Part shown: positions 11,780 through 22,341 of the stretch, piece by piece
Numbering within the stretch: position 1 is the first letter of the stretch
Layout of the letters: every line of letters starts with the position of its first letter
Assembly (NCBI GenBank): GCA_019802505.1
Contig: JAFMOC010000084.1
Span: forward strand, 519,501-583,500
From: Corydoras sp. C115
Taxonomy: Eukaryota > Chordata > Actinopteri > Siluriformes > Callichthyidae
Reading direction: 5' to 3'
Length of the DNA: 64,000 bases
Program-made: the position numbers and the translations under genes
The notes under the pieces: generated by a model
Databases searched by the model: none
Seen by the model: only the letters and a program-made list of their open reading frames with translations
Told to the model about the DNA's origin: nothing

Positions 11780-12565
11780 ATATACTGTATATATATATAT
11801 ACTGTATGTATGGATGTATGGATGTATAGATGTATGCATATGTATGCGATTATATCTATAAAATAATGATAATGACTAAAAATAAATATAAAAATAATAC
11901 GTGACTAAATTACCGAATTCCAGGTGATGATATTAGTGCTTATTTTATTTCTGTGCGATTTAAACAACCAGTGCGTCTGTGAGTCTTTGTTCGCTGCCAG
12001 TTACGAACTTCTTAGTGAGTTACGAGTGGGTCTGAGCACTCGTAAGTTACGAGCGATTTTAAGTTACGCATGCATTCGGGAAAGGCTCGTAAATTTAAGA
12101 ACGTTCTTAAGTACGAAGTTACGAAGTACTTAGCGCTGCGACACTTTTGGGAAATCCAGCCCTGTTCAATAAAGGTTTTTCCATCTTTCTCCTACCCATT
12201 TCAGTTTAGTTTTTTGTTTTTGGTCAGTGTAACCAAGAAGGTTCAACAGTATACAGAGTTTATTTCCAGTTTGAACAGTTTCTTGATGTAGTTTTTTACT
12301 TTTTGGACTTTCTTCATGTTGCGAACTGTGAACCAGAGCTCAAGCAATTATGTGTCATATAAAGTTGCTTTGTATTATTTAGTTTTTTTTCTTTTTGGAC
12401 TTTATTATGAATAATGTATTTAATAATTTAAGTGCAGCATCACCAGCTACAATGAATGATCAACAAAGGTGGACAAAGTATTGATAAGTTTCACAGAAAT
12501 ATCAATAAAGCAGCTGAAAATCATTCTTCATTGTACTGGAGAGAGAAAAGAAGCTGGAAAGGATT

Positions 12566-12623
12566 ATATGTTTTGTACAATCTAGTGTACAGTGTAACCC
12601 TTTCATTCATTCATTCATTATCT
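12566..12623 (-). repeat. Inverted copy of a SINE tail plus its 3' flank
   Basis: On the minus strand this repeats the last bases of the SINE at 16153-16480 together with about 36 bp of the unique sequence that follows it. The shared region is 12566-12623 against 16516-16455. The two copies differ by one CATT unit in the tail. Confidence 0.85.
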
Positions 12624-12667
12624 TATATTAAAATCGATTAAAATCATCCAGTCTTTGCTGCAATATT

Positions 12668-12998
12668 CATTCATTCATTCATTCATTAATTCATTCATTA
12701 TCTTCCACTTTATCCTATATTAGGGTCACGGTGGGGTTCCCCATGCCCATCCAGGGGAGAACGTTTCGGGCGCTGTGCAGATACACCCAGGACAGGGCGC
12801 CAATCCATCGCTGGGCTTACACTCACTCACACACACACACTCTATATGGGGCAATTTGGAGAATTCAATTGACTTAATCCATGTTTTTGGACTGTGGGAG
12901 GAAACCGGAGAACCCGGAGGAAACCCACACGGACACTAGGAGAACATGGAAACTCCACCCAGATGGGGATTTGAACCGGGAATCCCCACCGTGCCGCC
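12668..12998 (-). mobile_element. AATG-tail SINE with 12-bp target duplication
   Basis: A (CATT)n tail at left, full body, and a head at right that has lost the A-box region but keeps the GTGCCGCC start. It is flanked by TGCTGCAATATT at 12656-12667 and 12999-13010. The exact duplication marks a relatively young insertion. Confidence 0.93.
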
Positions 12999-13010
12999 TG
13001 CTGCAATATT

Positions 13011-13584
13011 GCATATCTAAAAAAGTTTCAATGATAATCACTATTTGTTGGAGCTGACATCTGAAATGTGATGTGGTCTATAAAATATGTACCTGGAGAA
13101 AGCCCACTCAGGCACAAGTAGGACAAGCAGACTTCACACGGAAAGGACCTTTGTTCAAACTGGGACCTATTTAGCTGCCATAGTCTATAGAATAAATTTA
13201 GTGAAGGGGAAATACAGCATTATATAAAAATAACCTCAAAAGTATACTTAAGTACAGAACAGAAGAAAATGGACCTAGACTATGCTATCCATTAATAATA
13301 ATCAGTAATGTTTACAGTAATGGTTCAAACAGAAGCCTTCATGTTCATAGTCTGAAGCATGACAGTGTTGTTTATACTGTTGACAGCTTTTTGATTAACC
13401 CTATTTGTCATGTGAATGCATGATAGCGTATTGTGTCTGGAACATTTTACACATGTGATCCTCCATGGTGAAAAAAAGCATGGTTTCCCTTGGCTAAATA
13501 TGCAGAGATAATCCAAAACTTTAATTAGCCTGCTACTCATTCTAGGCCAAATTAACCTGAACTGACCCTGTCCAGGACTACTCT
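13011..13584. other. Mostly unassigned DNA
   Basis: About 13088-13165 resembles a decayed minus-strand SINE body (GGAGAAAGCCCACTCAGGC). The rest gave no match I recognise. Confidence 0.4.
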
Positions 13585-13597
13585 TGACCTTTGACCC
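13585..13597. promoter_or_regulatory. DR1 nuclear-receptor half-site pair
   Basis: The sequence TGACCT-T-TGACCC is a direct repeat of two hexamers spaced by one base, the DR1 arrangement bound by RXR heterodimers, HNF4 and COUP-TF factors. It lies about 0.7 kb downstream, in gene orientation, of the PRDM-like exon in otherwise low-repeat DNA. The match to the family consensus is strong, but a 13-bp motif can occur by chance and function is unproven. Confidence 0.45.
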
Positions 13598-14279
13598 TGT
13601 CTTGTGACCCCAGCTTCGATTGGGAGCAAGGGCTGAGGTTGTCTGATAGACAGCAGGGACTGACGGAGGTCGAAGGCCTGCCAGTCCTTTAAAATGGTTA
13701 AAGGCTGAATTTACGAGCTCAGGCTTTAATCCAACTAAAAGGGCGCTTCTTGCTTCACATCAAGTTATGACATCACAAGCACAAGGCTGCAGAATATCCA
13801 AATCCACAAAAAAGACAGATCCCAACAAAACAGACTACACTGGGATTAATATAGAACAACAGAAATGGCAGTTTGTTAAAGGTTAAATGTAGTTTTGAAC
13901 CCATTATTTTGTTTGCAGTCACATTTAGATATATTCGAAGCAAAGTGAGAAAATTTGTATGCGAAAGAAAGAAAAAAAACACCATATATATGTAAAACAT
14001 AAATATGTTTTAGCATGATAAGAACAGCAATAAAATGATCATTAAAAAAGCCTTTAAATAAAATTATTTAGGTATTTAAAAACTTATATATAATGATTAA
14101 AATTAAATTCACTTTTTAAAAACTAAAATATTTTTATATGCAAAATGTGACATGAAAAAAAAAATATATAGAAAAAATATATATAATTATATAATCTTAA
14201 CAATAGAAATTGTTGCTGTTGGCTGGTGTAAACCGTTTTTGAGTTTATGGTGGGTAATGACGAATATTTTTATTCATAC
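13598..14279. other. Intron-like DNA downstream of the exon
   Basis: From 13598 to 13780 the sequence is balanced in composition. From 13980 on it is AT-rich. The + strand complement of the splice donor lies at 14274-14279. Confidence 0.4.
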
Positions 14280-14632
14280 CTCCCAGCAATGCTGAAGCTC
14301 ATGGTTATCTAATCCTCCCTCATAGGGCCCGAATTCCTCGCCCACCTCTAATTTCCTCTTGCTCCAGATGCCTAGGCTTCCAGGGGAAGTGCCAGACTCC
14401 CGCAGCTCAATGTCTGGGGGCATCGATCGCAAATACTCCTCCTTGTTCAGATAGACAGGTATGTGGAAGGTGGTGCTGAAGCTGGAAGGGTCCTCTTGAG
14501 AGTTTTTCTCGCACAGTCCTCTAGTAAGGTGATCATGATCTGCAGTGATTAATTGGAAGGGGTCACTGTCAGACACTCTCCCAGCTTCCTCCAGGACTTC
14601 AGCGAGGAAAGGGGGGAAGTCACCTTCATCAC
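14280..14632 (-). CDS. Internal exon of a MECOM/PRDM16-type PR-domain gene
   Basis: A single internal exon of 353 nt. The acceptor is a pyrimidine tract ending CTCATCCTCTGCAG (last base 14633) and the donor is GAG|GTATGA (GT at 14279-14278). The exon begins with the last two bases of a codon and ends on a full codon, adding 117 whole codons. The N-terminal two-thirds is acidic linker. The C-terminal third carries ELRESGTSPGSLGIWSKRK followed by LEVGEEFGPYEGG and ends at CWE. This is the opening of the PR (SET-related) domain in the PRDM3 (MECOM/MDS1-EVI1) and PRDM16 histone methyltransferase/zinc-finger regulators, which there reads ELRES..PG.GLGxWxKRK and EVGExFGPY. The frame is open and both splice sites are canonical, so it looks functional. 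The glycine-rich PGAGLG turn is shortened to PGSLG, and the linker is unlike the mammalian one, so it may be a divergent paralogue. LGIW and the KRK-EVGE spacing lean to MECOM over PRDM16. No other exon was found, consistent with very long introns. The 10 codons beyond the acceptor are intron. Confidence 0.8.
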
Positions 14633-14794
14633 CTGCAGAGGATGAGATAATGTAAAGCAATTGTCGCTTCTGTACTGCTGCTTAAGGAACACTGGGTCAA
14701 AGGTTTCATCAGTGACTGATATAAACATGTGTTAAAAAACAACACGTGATAAGAATTATATTATTACAAAGACAAAACTCTGGATAAGTTCCAT

Positions 14795-14795
<1 letters not shown>

Positions 14796-14844
<49 letters not shown>
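14796..14844. repeat. (CA)n microsatellite
   Basis: About 24 uninterrupted CA units, upstream (gene sense) of the PRDM-like exon. Confidence 0.97.
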
Positions 14845-14850
<6 letters not shown>

Positions 14851-14891
14851 ACTGCAGCGATGATAATAATTCACCACCCAAATATTTAGCC

Positions 14892-14918
14892 TAATAATAA
14901 TAATAATAATAATAATAA
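14892..14918. repeat. (TAA)n microsatellite
   Basis: A short TAA run directly preceding the head of the next SINE. Confidence 0.85.
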
Positions 14919-15269
14919 ATGTGGCTTAGTGGTTAGCATGTTCGCCTCTCGGCGCAAGGGATCCAGGTTCGAATCCCAATCTGGATGGAGTTTCCATGTT
15001 CTCCCTGTGTCCAGGTGGGTTTCCTCAGGGTTCTCCAGTTTTCTTCCACAGTCCAAAAACATAGATTCAAGGTAAACTGAATGCTCTAAAATTGTCCCAT
15101 ATAGTGTGTGTTTGTGTGTGTGTGTGTGTCTGTGTGAGCTAGTGTGCCCAGAGATAGTTTGGTGCCCTCTCCTGGGTGTATCTGCCCAGCCCAAAAATTT
15201 GCCCTCCACAGTCCTTGAACCCTCCCTCGACCCTAGTAGAGGATTAAGTGGAAGATAATGAATGAATGT
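14919..15269 (+). mobile_element. AATG-tail SINE, near complete
   Basis: The head has A box TGGCTTAGTGG and B box GGTTCGAATCC, followed by the full body and a GATAATGAATGAATG tail. The first bases of the head (GGCGGCACGG) are lost at the TAA microsatellite. It is moderately diverged. Confidence 0.94.
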
Positions 15270-15348
15270 ACAGTAAAAATGAATAATAAATCACTAAAAT
15301 ATGATTACTACAATTGTTATTATTACTTAAATTGCAACTTTCTTATTT

Positions 15349-15468
<120 letters not shown>

Positions 15469-15543
15469 CCCATTAATCAATATTATTTGTTTAACATTAA
15501 ATACACTATTGTTATTAAAGTGTTAAGTATTTGGTTGTTTAGT

Positions 15544-15783
15544 TCATTCATTCATTCATTCATTCATTATCTTCCGCTTTATCCTATATTAGGGTCGCGG
15601 TGGGGTTCCCCATGCCCATCCAGGGGAGAAAGTTTCGGGCGCTGGGCAGATACACCCAGGACAGGGCGCCAATCTATCGCTGGGCACACACTCACTCACA
15701 CAGACACACACGCATACACACTCTATATGGGGCAATTTGGAGAACTCAATTGACTTGATCCATGTTTTTGGACTGTGGGAGGA
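15544..15783 (-). mobile_element. AATG-tail SINE, 5'-truncated
   Basis: The tail and 3' half are very close to the family consensus. The copy stops at the GGACTGTGGGAGGA block, so the head and first part of the body are absent, as expected from incomplete reverse transcription. Confidence 0.93.
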
Positions 15784-16152
15784 GTCCAAAAGGAGTTTCA
15801 AACATGAAATAAAAAAATAGATTTATTGCACTGTGAGTTACTTTAGTTTTTACATGTCATTGATTAGTTGATTTGATATTGTTCATGATTTCATCTCATG
15901 TTTATATTCTTTATCATTAAAGAGGTTTATGAATTATTGCTGCTTAATTATGAGGAGACATAAATCAGATTCAAATCCTAGTTAAAAAAAATCTCTGATT
16001 ATTTTAACTGATCCCAATGTCACAAAATATTAGAAATATATATATATATATATATGTCTAAATACACTCTTAAATCATTCTTCTCTTTCTCATTGTACAT
16101 TGGCGTGACATTTCTTTAACATTGTTTATTAAGGCTTATTAGGGTTACACTG

Positions 16153-16480
16153 ATGGGTGGCTTAGTGGTTAGCACGTTCACCTCTCAGCACTAGGGATTC
16201 CCTCCACGTGTCTGCGTGGGTTTCCTCCGGGTTCTCCGGTTTCCTCCCACAGTCCAAAAACATGGATCAAGTCAATTGAGTTCTCCAAAAATTGCCCCAT
16301 ATAGAGTGTGTATGAGTGCGTGTCTGTGTGATTGAGTGTGTACCCAGTGATAGATTGGCGCCCTGTCCTGGGTGTATCTGCCCAGCGCACGAAACGTTCT
16401 CCCCTGGATGGGCATGGGGAACCCCCCCGCGACCCTAATATAGGATAAAGCGGAAGATAATGAATGAATGAATGAATGAA
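16153..16480 (+). mobile_element. AATG-tail SINE with 12-bp target duplication
   Basis: It has an A-box head, but the B box and the start of the body are deleted (junction near 16200). The rest and the AATG tail are complete. It is flanked by AGGGTTACACTG at 16141-16152 and 16481-16492. Its tail and 3' flank are copied in inverse orientation at 12566-12623. Confidence 0.94.
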
Positions 16481-16611
16481 AGGGTTACACTGTACACTAG
16501 ATTGTACAAAACATATTTTCAAGGTGTTCACTGCCAAATTAATGATGCAGATTTATTAATCAGTTTAGGTATCCATTGCATAAATGAAGAAGCAGTAGTA
16601 GAGGTAGCAGT

Positions 16612-16613
16612 GA

Positions 16614-16665
<52 letters not shown>
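16612..16665. repeat. (ATT)n microsatellite
   Basis: About 17 ATT units followed by a T/C-rich tract. Confidence 0.96.
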
Positions 16666-16934
16666 TCTTTTTTTTTCTCTTCTTCTTTTTTATATTTCTT
16701 CAAAATGGACTCTATATAAAGGCATATTTTTCAATGAAAATAATTGCTATGATAAAGTATGCAAACCTCTAATAACTTTTGAGTGCAGCAATTGTTTTTG
16801 TTATAAATTGTATCCACTTCTCCACAGTGAACAAGATGTGGTTTTTAACTTAATTGTAACCAGGTGAGGAAGATTGGTTTATTAAGAAAATAATTTAGTT
16901 CTAAACCAATTTTTATAAAAATAAAGGGGGTAAT

Positions 16935-17112
16935 TACACTGTGTGGCTAAATAAAGGTCACACACTTTGTTGTATCGTTAGATCAATTTTAGCTTTGATT
17001 AGAGCACATATTCTCTGTGACATCATTTTCACAAGCTTCTACAAAGCCACGCAAATTATTACCAGCCAGAGTTGCTTTAACTTTTCCCCAAGATCTGTAG
17101 ATCAGGGGTTTT
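16935..17112 (-). mobile_element. Tc1-like transposon end fragment
   Basis: The sequence TTGTTGTATCGTTAGATCA, TTTAGCTTTGATTA and CCCCAAGATCTGTAGAT follows the 5' untranslated part of a fish Tc1 subfamily, read with the transposase on the minus strand. No coding part is left. Confidence 0.65.
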
Positions 17113-17216
17113 AAACTGGTGTCAGGCTCATATATTCCATTTAAATCAATGTAAATCCAGTTAATTTGTTATAGGGACTCCAAAATACATACACATTTAA
17201 TAGATACAGTAAATTG

Positions 17217-17301
17217 TTCCCCTGGATGGGCGTGGAGAACCCCCCCCCCCCCCCCACGACCCTAGTAGAGGATTGGGCTGAAAATAATGAATGAATGAAT
17301 T
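17217..17301 (+). mobile_element. AATG-tail SINE, 3' end only
   Basis: The fragment runs from CCCCTGGATGGGCGTGG to an AATGAATGAAT tail, with an expanded C run (about 17243-17256) in place of the usual CCCCACCG. Confidence 0.88.
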
Positions 17302-17346
17302 ACATTTTGACCTGTCTTTCTTACATGTAAAAGTTTACTATTATAT

Positions 17347-17347
17347 T

Positions 17348-17390
<43 letters not shown>

Positions 17391-17391
17391 G
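17347..17391. repeat. (TAA)n microsatellite
   Basis: About 14 TAA units, abutting the next SINE. Confidence 0.96.
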
Positions 17392-17392
17392 T

Positions 17393-17642
17393 TCCTTGGT
17401 TTTCCTATGGGTTGTCCAGTTTCCTCCCACAGTCCAAAAACATGGATTAAAGTCAATTGAATTGTGTGTGTGACTGTGTGTGACTGTGTGAGTGAGTGTG
17501 TGCCCAGCAATAGATTGGCGCCCTGTCCTCGGTGTATCTGTCCAGCGCCTGAAACGCCCATTCTCCCCTGGATGGGCATGGGAACCCCCCCCACCCCCCA
17601 GGACCCTAGTAAAGGATAAAACAGAAGATAATGGATGAATGG
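17393..17642 (+). mobile_element. AATG-tail SINE, headless
   Basis: Body from the TTTCCTCCCACAGTCC region to a GATAATGGATGAATGG tail. Head absent. Confidence 0.9.
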
Positions 17643-18074
17643 CACACACATTTATAGCACACTATTATATTTAATAAAATCGCCATATGTTGGTGGTTAA
17701 TTATCACAACCTAAACAAATAAATATATAACTGAATAAATAATTAAATAGATGTTCTGTGTACTGTGTGATCCCACCAGGGGTGGGTACAGCTCATTTCT
17801 TCAAACACAACTCTGTCATAATACCACTTTACAAAATTTAAATCTCCACTGAGGATCAAATGGACTTTGATGATTAAACTCATTCAAATTATGTTTTGTT
17901 GACACCACATAATCTGATCTGATGTATATAACCTAATTTATATTGGACCAAGTTTAGTATTGCCAGTACTTTTTTCCCAAAAGAACAGCCTGCATCTCAA
18001 TATATTACACTGTTAACACTGCCTAGACTGAGACTTGGTCCTCACAAGGATTTTCCAGCAAAACTAATTCCAAT
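17643..18074. other. Unassigned DNA
   Basis: AT-rich. 17930-18060 may be further Tc1 decay, but I cannot support it. Confidence 0.35.
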
Positions 18075-18170
18075 GAGCCTGTAAGCACAGGTGCTTGGTT
18101 TTATATACCTGTGGCCATGGAAGTGATTGTAACACCCCACCAAAAGTTAACAATTTAGTTGAATGAGTAA
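18075..18170 (-). mobile_element. Tc1-like transposon terminus
   Basis: The blocks CAGGTGCTTGGTTTTATA and CCTGTGGCCATGGAAGTGAT match the reversed 5' end of a fish Tc1-like family. The plus-strand counterpart of the same region occurs at 1560-1610. Confidence 0.7.
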
Positions 18171-18195
18171 ATAATTTTGACATAAAAGTGTAATC

Positions 18196-18229
18196 AATAA
18201 ACATATGGACTTTAGTCCACATATTTATT
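18196..18229. repeat. Imperfect palindrome
   Basis: Two arms of about 16 bp centred on TATGGACT-TT-AGTCCACA fold back with a few mismatches. It lies 25 bp beyond the Tc1 terminus and could be a leftover terminus pair. Confidence 0.55.
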
Positions 18230-18289
18230 GTAAGTGGATCTCAACAAGGAGTGCTAAATCATGAAGAAGATTTGAAGAAGAAGAACTTG

Positions 18290-18292
<3 letters not shown>

Positions 18293-18322
<30 letters not shown>
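18293..18322. repeat. (GT)n microsatellite
   Basis: About 15 GT units. Confidence 0.93.
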
Positions 18323-18325
<3 letters not shown>

Positions 18326-19261
18326 CCCAGTGCTTTGGAGTCTGATGGGTCGTTTACTTTAACATCCTGCTGTGAAACAGGAATGCACAAGGACATGAGG
18401 ATGTACAGACTCCTCATTAGCACTCACCACTCTCTGTCACAACCTGTTAGCTACAGAACACTAGCCGCAGCATGCTAGCTCCATGCTGACTCTTAATGGG
18501 TGAGCCACTAGTGTGTTAGAATGCATTTCAAATCTCGCGTAAACTCTTCAGTCCTCTTTAGTATTTGGGAATTGGTATGTTGTCACCAACTAGTTAAGTG
18601 GTTAAGTGTGTAGTAAATGAGTATTAGTAGAAGTAATACATTCAGGAATTAAGTGCAGGCACCATTTAAGAAGATACTTTTAAAATAAACATGCTTAACC
18701 CATCTCTGTATTTAATCAATTGTCTATTGTTAAATAAACACATAATCACATTTTAGGTAAAGTTTCTACTTTGCATTTTGTTGAAACAAGGGCCTCATAT
18801 TGATTTTCAAGTCATCTAACGAACAGTAATAAATGTTCTGTAATAACTGTTTTTTAAGCAGTATGAACTAATGTTCTTTAGGCAACTGTAATCAAGTCCT
18901 TAGACTTTTAACATTCCATCACTTCATCTTTAAATCCAAATGAAAGTTGGTCCAGAATTTAAAGACTACCATTTAAAGATGTTCCTAAAAAGGAGGACAG
19001 ACAACACCCCCCCCCCCCCTAAATAATAAAAATGTATATATACACATATAATGTATACTAAATCTATTAGTTTGTAGTATATGAACGGCAGTTATGTGAT
19101 CTCCAGATAATTCGAAAACTGTGTTCATGGGCTCACCTGAAGCATAGTGTTTACAACGGCCAAGAACAGAAAACAAATACAAATTAACAAATTTTGTATT
19201 TGATTGAGATTTTAAGACATAGACCAACATAAAGTTGCATATAAATAAAATCCAGTGCAAT
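18323..19261. other. Unassigned DNA
   Basis: No exon or known repeat seen. A 14-bp C run lies near 19006-19019. Confidence 0.4.
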
Positions 19262-19945
19262 CAACTGCCTTCAGAAGTCATTTAATTAACTCCAGGTGTT
19301 TAATTTAGTCTCACTATAAATATACCTGTTCTTTAAAGGCTTCAGTGGATTGTTAGAGAACACTAGTGAACAAACACAATGCATCATGAAGAGCAAGGAC
19401 CTCAACAGACAGTTCAGAGATAAATTTATGGAAAAGCTTAACACAAGGTTAGGTTATAAAAACATAATCCGAGCTATGAGCATCTCAAGGCGCACTGTTC
19501 AATCCATCATCCAAAAATAGAAAAAGTATTCTACAACTACAAACCTACAAAACATGGCTTTCCACCCAAAATGCCAGATTGAGATAGGAGAACACTGGTC
19601 AAAGAAGCAGCCATGAGGAACATGGTCACTCAGGAGGAGATGCAGAAATCCACAGCTGACATGAGAGAATCTGTCCAGAGGACAACTATATGTCATAAAA
19701 CATAGAAATAAGTGCAGTTTGCAGCCACAAGTCGAGTATGGACACGTGGAAGAACCTGATGTGGTCAGACAAGACCAAAATGGAACATTTTGGCCTAAAT
19801 GCAAAGTTTTATGTGTTCATGTGTGGTGGAAAAGCAACACTTCTCATTACCCTGAACACACTATTTTCACTGGTGTTGGCAGCATCGTGCTGTGGGGATG
19901 CTTTTCTTCAGCAAGGAAAAGTAAGCTGGTCAGAGTTGATGGATG
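19262..19945 (+). mobile_element. Tc1-like transposon, 5' two-thirds, decayed
   Basis: It starts with the 5' untranslated block (GCCTTCAGAAGTCATTTAAT) and the ATG region at 19386. It then follows the helix-turn-helix region (CTCAAGGCGCACTGTTCAAT) and the catalytic segment (CATCGTGCTGTGGGGATGCT at about 19883-19902). Stops and frame shifts disrupt it and the C-terminal third is absent. It is the same subfamily as 5790-6484, which preserves the other end. Confidence 0.9.
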
Positions 19946-20004
19946 CAGAAGTTTCTCGTTTTTGATTTTAAGACCTGACCTGATTTGATGGTTGGGACGG
20001 GATC

Positions 20005-20320
20005 TTGACAGTCATTGGCCGCTGGAGTTATGGCCATTTTACACACCCTGCTATGTCAGGGACAGCACACCCTGTTTGGAAAATGATCAAGCGGTCTTTA
20101 TCAAGGTGATTGTGATCTATTTTGCCTACTGTACTTACCCATAAAGGAATTTGCCCTCCACATTTAACCCATCCATGCACAAACACACACACACACACAC
20201 ACACACTGAGTCAAGTGAGTACACGTGCCCGGAATGGTGGAAAGCCTAGTATACGGCACCCGGGCAGCAATTGGGGTTAGGTGTCTTTCCCAAGGGCACT
20301 TCAGCCATAAAACTTGGTAA
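20005..20320 (+). mobile_element. Unclassified fish repeat, second copy
   Basis: It carries the same ordered blocks as 7553-7835/6485-6544: GTCATTGGCCGCTGGA, CACACCCTGCTATGTCAG, GGAATTTGCCCTCCACATTT, a CA run (20180-20206), then GGGGTTAGGTGTCTTTCCC and GGGCACTTCAGCC. This copy is uninterrupted where the first copy holds the hAT element. Confidence 0.85.
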
Positions 20321-20399
20321 GGTAAGCTGTGTGTTTTCTAATATCAGCTATTTTTAATGGTTTTATATTTTAGTAATCAACAGCTCCGGGCACTTGAAT

Positions 20400-20790
20400 C
20401 AGTTGTGGAGGCCTGATTGTGCAAGCTGGGAGACTGGCAAGCAATGCATTACAGTAATCACGCTGGATAGGATGAGGGTTTAAACAAACAGCTGAGAAGC
20501 ATGTTCAGTTAAGAAAGGTCTGAACTTCCTGATGTTGTACAGAAAGAGTCTACCGGAACGGGCATTTTTAGTGACCTGATCAGATAGTTTAAGATGTGAG
20601 TCAATTATGAACCCAACGTTATGGACCAAGTTGGTTGCAGAGATTGTGGAGCTATCGATTTGGAAAGTCATGATGGAATTATAAGAAGCTTTGTTTCTGC
20701 CACATTTAATATGAGATGACGGGCCTTCATCCAAACAGATATGTTGATGAGGCAGGCGGATATCTGTTCTGAGTCTGACCTCACAAATGT
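20400..20790 (-). pseudogene. L2-type LINE reverse-transcriptase remnant
   Basis: The minus strand encodes TFQIDSSTISATNLVHNVGF, IIDSHLKLSDQVTKNARS and GRLFLYNIRKFRPFLTEHAS in one open stretch. This corresponds to the thumb-side part of the fish L2/CR1-like reverse transcriptase (the NLGVxxD..LxFxxHI...C.FxLxNI.KIR..L... pattern). It is truncated on both sides. Two related remnants lie at 22586-22815 and 62200-62485. Confidence 0.85.
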
Positions 20791-21480
20791 TCTCCTAGGT
20801 AAAAAGCAACATAAATGTCAACAGACACATGTAGAAAAATCTTTTCGCTGAAAACAGGGAACAATAGTATGTCATTAAAAATTTCTGTTGCTGTATTGTT
20901 GATGTTTAGTGTGGTGTACTTTGGTCTATGTAGTTTAGATTATAGTTTTTGAATAAATGTATATACATTGGAACAGATGGATATTTAAACAGAATATATA
21001 AAGACACACAAACTCACTTGTACCACATCCAGACTCATTTCCCACAATAAGTCTGAACCTCCACCCCTGATAATATCAGGTCCTACTGCAATGGAATTTA
21101 CTATGACCTCATTTGGGGTGCCAAAGCCTGAAGAATGGGCTCTCGTCATTTTAGAACGTGACCTTCTGAAATAGAATTTGAACAAACTTACAATGATGTG
21201 ACTAACAATAATCACTCAGTGTGAATTCTGAAGAATAGGACTAGTTCCTGTCATTTAAAGGAGTACATGACATCACTTCCTGTGCCACCTATAACACAGA
21301 GATAAAGCATTAATGCAGCAATAGTATTACCCAGTGCTTGTCACAACAATGTTAAAATTTTCTCTCAATGTAAAACTCAAGGAACTGAAAAACAATGATG
21401 CATTCTTTATTATTACAAAACATACCCTAGATCTACCTGAGCATCACACAGCCCTGGATTAGAAAAGAACCTCAGAATTG

Positions 21481-21482
<2 letters not shown>
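20791..21482. other. Unassigned DNA
   Basis: No exon or known repeat recognised. Confidence 0.4.
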
Positions 21483-21563
<81 letters not shown>

Positions 21564-21580
21564 TGTGTCTGTGTATATGT
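21483..21580. repeat. (GT)n microsatellite
   Basis: About 40 GT units followed by a degenerate GTGTCTGTG end. Confidence 0.97.
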
Positions 21581-21589
21581 CTGTTGAAT

Positions 21590-21760
21590 GGTTTTCACCT
21601 CTGCTCTGGGGTTTTGCCTCTCTCATACATCTTGTGATTATGCGGAGCAGCGTGGGAGCCTGCATCATTACCGCCTACATTAAAGATGATAGGAGCAGCC
21701 ATTAATCACCATGACAACAAACCCTAATGGAGAGGTGACCCAGCCAACGCCTGGGGACGT
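21590..21760. other. Candidate conserved non-coding block
   Basis: Repeat-free, balanced composition, with words such as GATTATGCGGAGCAGCG and GCCATTAATCACCATGACA. The position between two microsatellites is typical for a preserved single-copy island. Inference only. Confidence 0.3.
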
Positions 21761-21856
21761 CAGAACATGTATACCCATACACACACACATGCACATAAAC
21801 ACACAAACGCATATATATGCTGGAAAATGCATATATGTGCTTACTCTTATCTAACT

Positions 21857-21957
<101 letters not shown>

Positions 21958-22272
21958 GTGGCTACTTTATTTAGTACACCTACTACTTAATTGTACTCTG
22001 AGATCTTCAGAAATCTTTTTTATTTATTCCATGATACAGTTTCTGATCAAGATCAAAATTTAATAGATTTACATGTTAATACAAATTATTTCATGTGTAG
22101 TTAAATCCAAGCAGCTGTACACTCAGACCTTAAATGGTTTTCAATCACAGCTTGCACATCAGCCTTTCTTAGCTTGTACCCCTGACATATGGACTGGTGG
22201 GGCAGTTGATGCATATATGTCATTCACAATTCAGTGTAACAGGTTCCTGGAAACCCTAGTCCTAGTATGTTC

Positions 22273-22341
22273 AGATGTTCTCCCCATCCAAGGGGAGAGG
22301 ATTAAGTGGAAATAATGAATGAATGAATGAATGAATGAATT
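22273..22341 (+). mobile_element. AATG-tail SINE, 3' end with internal deletion
   Basis: Only the TTCTCCCC, GGGGAGAGGATTAAGTGGA and (AATG)n tail remain. Confidence 0.8.

Larger units (their letters stand above)
10802..12164. mobile_element. DNA transposon with inverted ends and subterminal motifs
   Basis: The left end CTGGGGTGGATTTCCCGAAA and the reverse complement of the right end CAGGGCTGGATTTCCCAAAA are inverted repeats. Each is followed inward by clusters of TTACGA, AAGAACG and CTTAAG words, on both sides (10820-10950 and 11975-12130). No transposase frame is visible, so it is non-autonomous. The interior is interrupted by a (TA)n run, a SINE piece and a TATG-rich tract. The flanking TT on each side could be a 2-bp duplication, which is too short to be decisive. 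I cannot fix the superfamily; PIF/Harbinger and ISL2EU are candidates. Confidence 0.75.

Noticed and set aside
12070..12133. Coding frame with repeated LR.ILSYACIRERL
   Set aside because: It lies in the subterminal motif cluster of the inverted-end transposon. The regularity comes from the TTACGA/CTTAAG motifs.
15487..15801. Recurrent frames reading PILGSRWGSPCPSRGE... or FSPCLRGFPPGSPVSSH...
   Set aside because: These appear wherever the AATG-tail SINE occurs, on both strands. They are chance frames through the SINE body, not a gene family.
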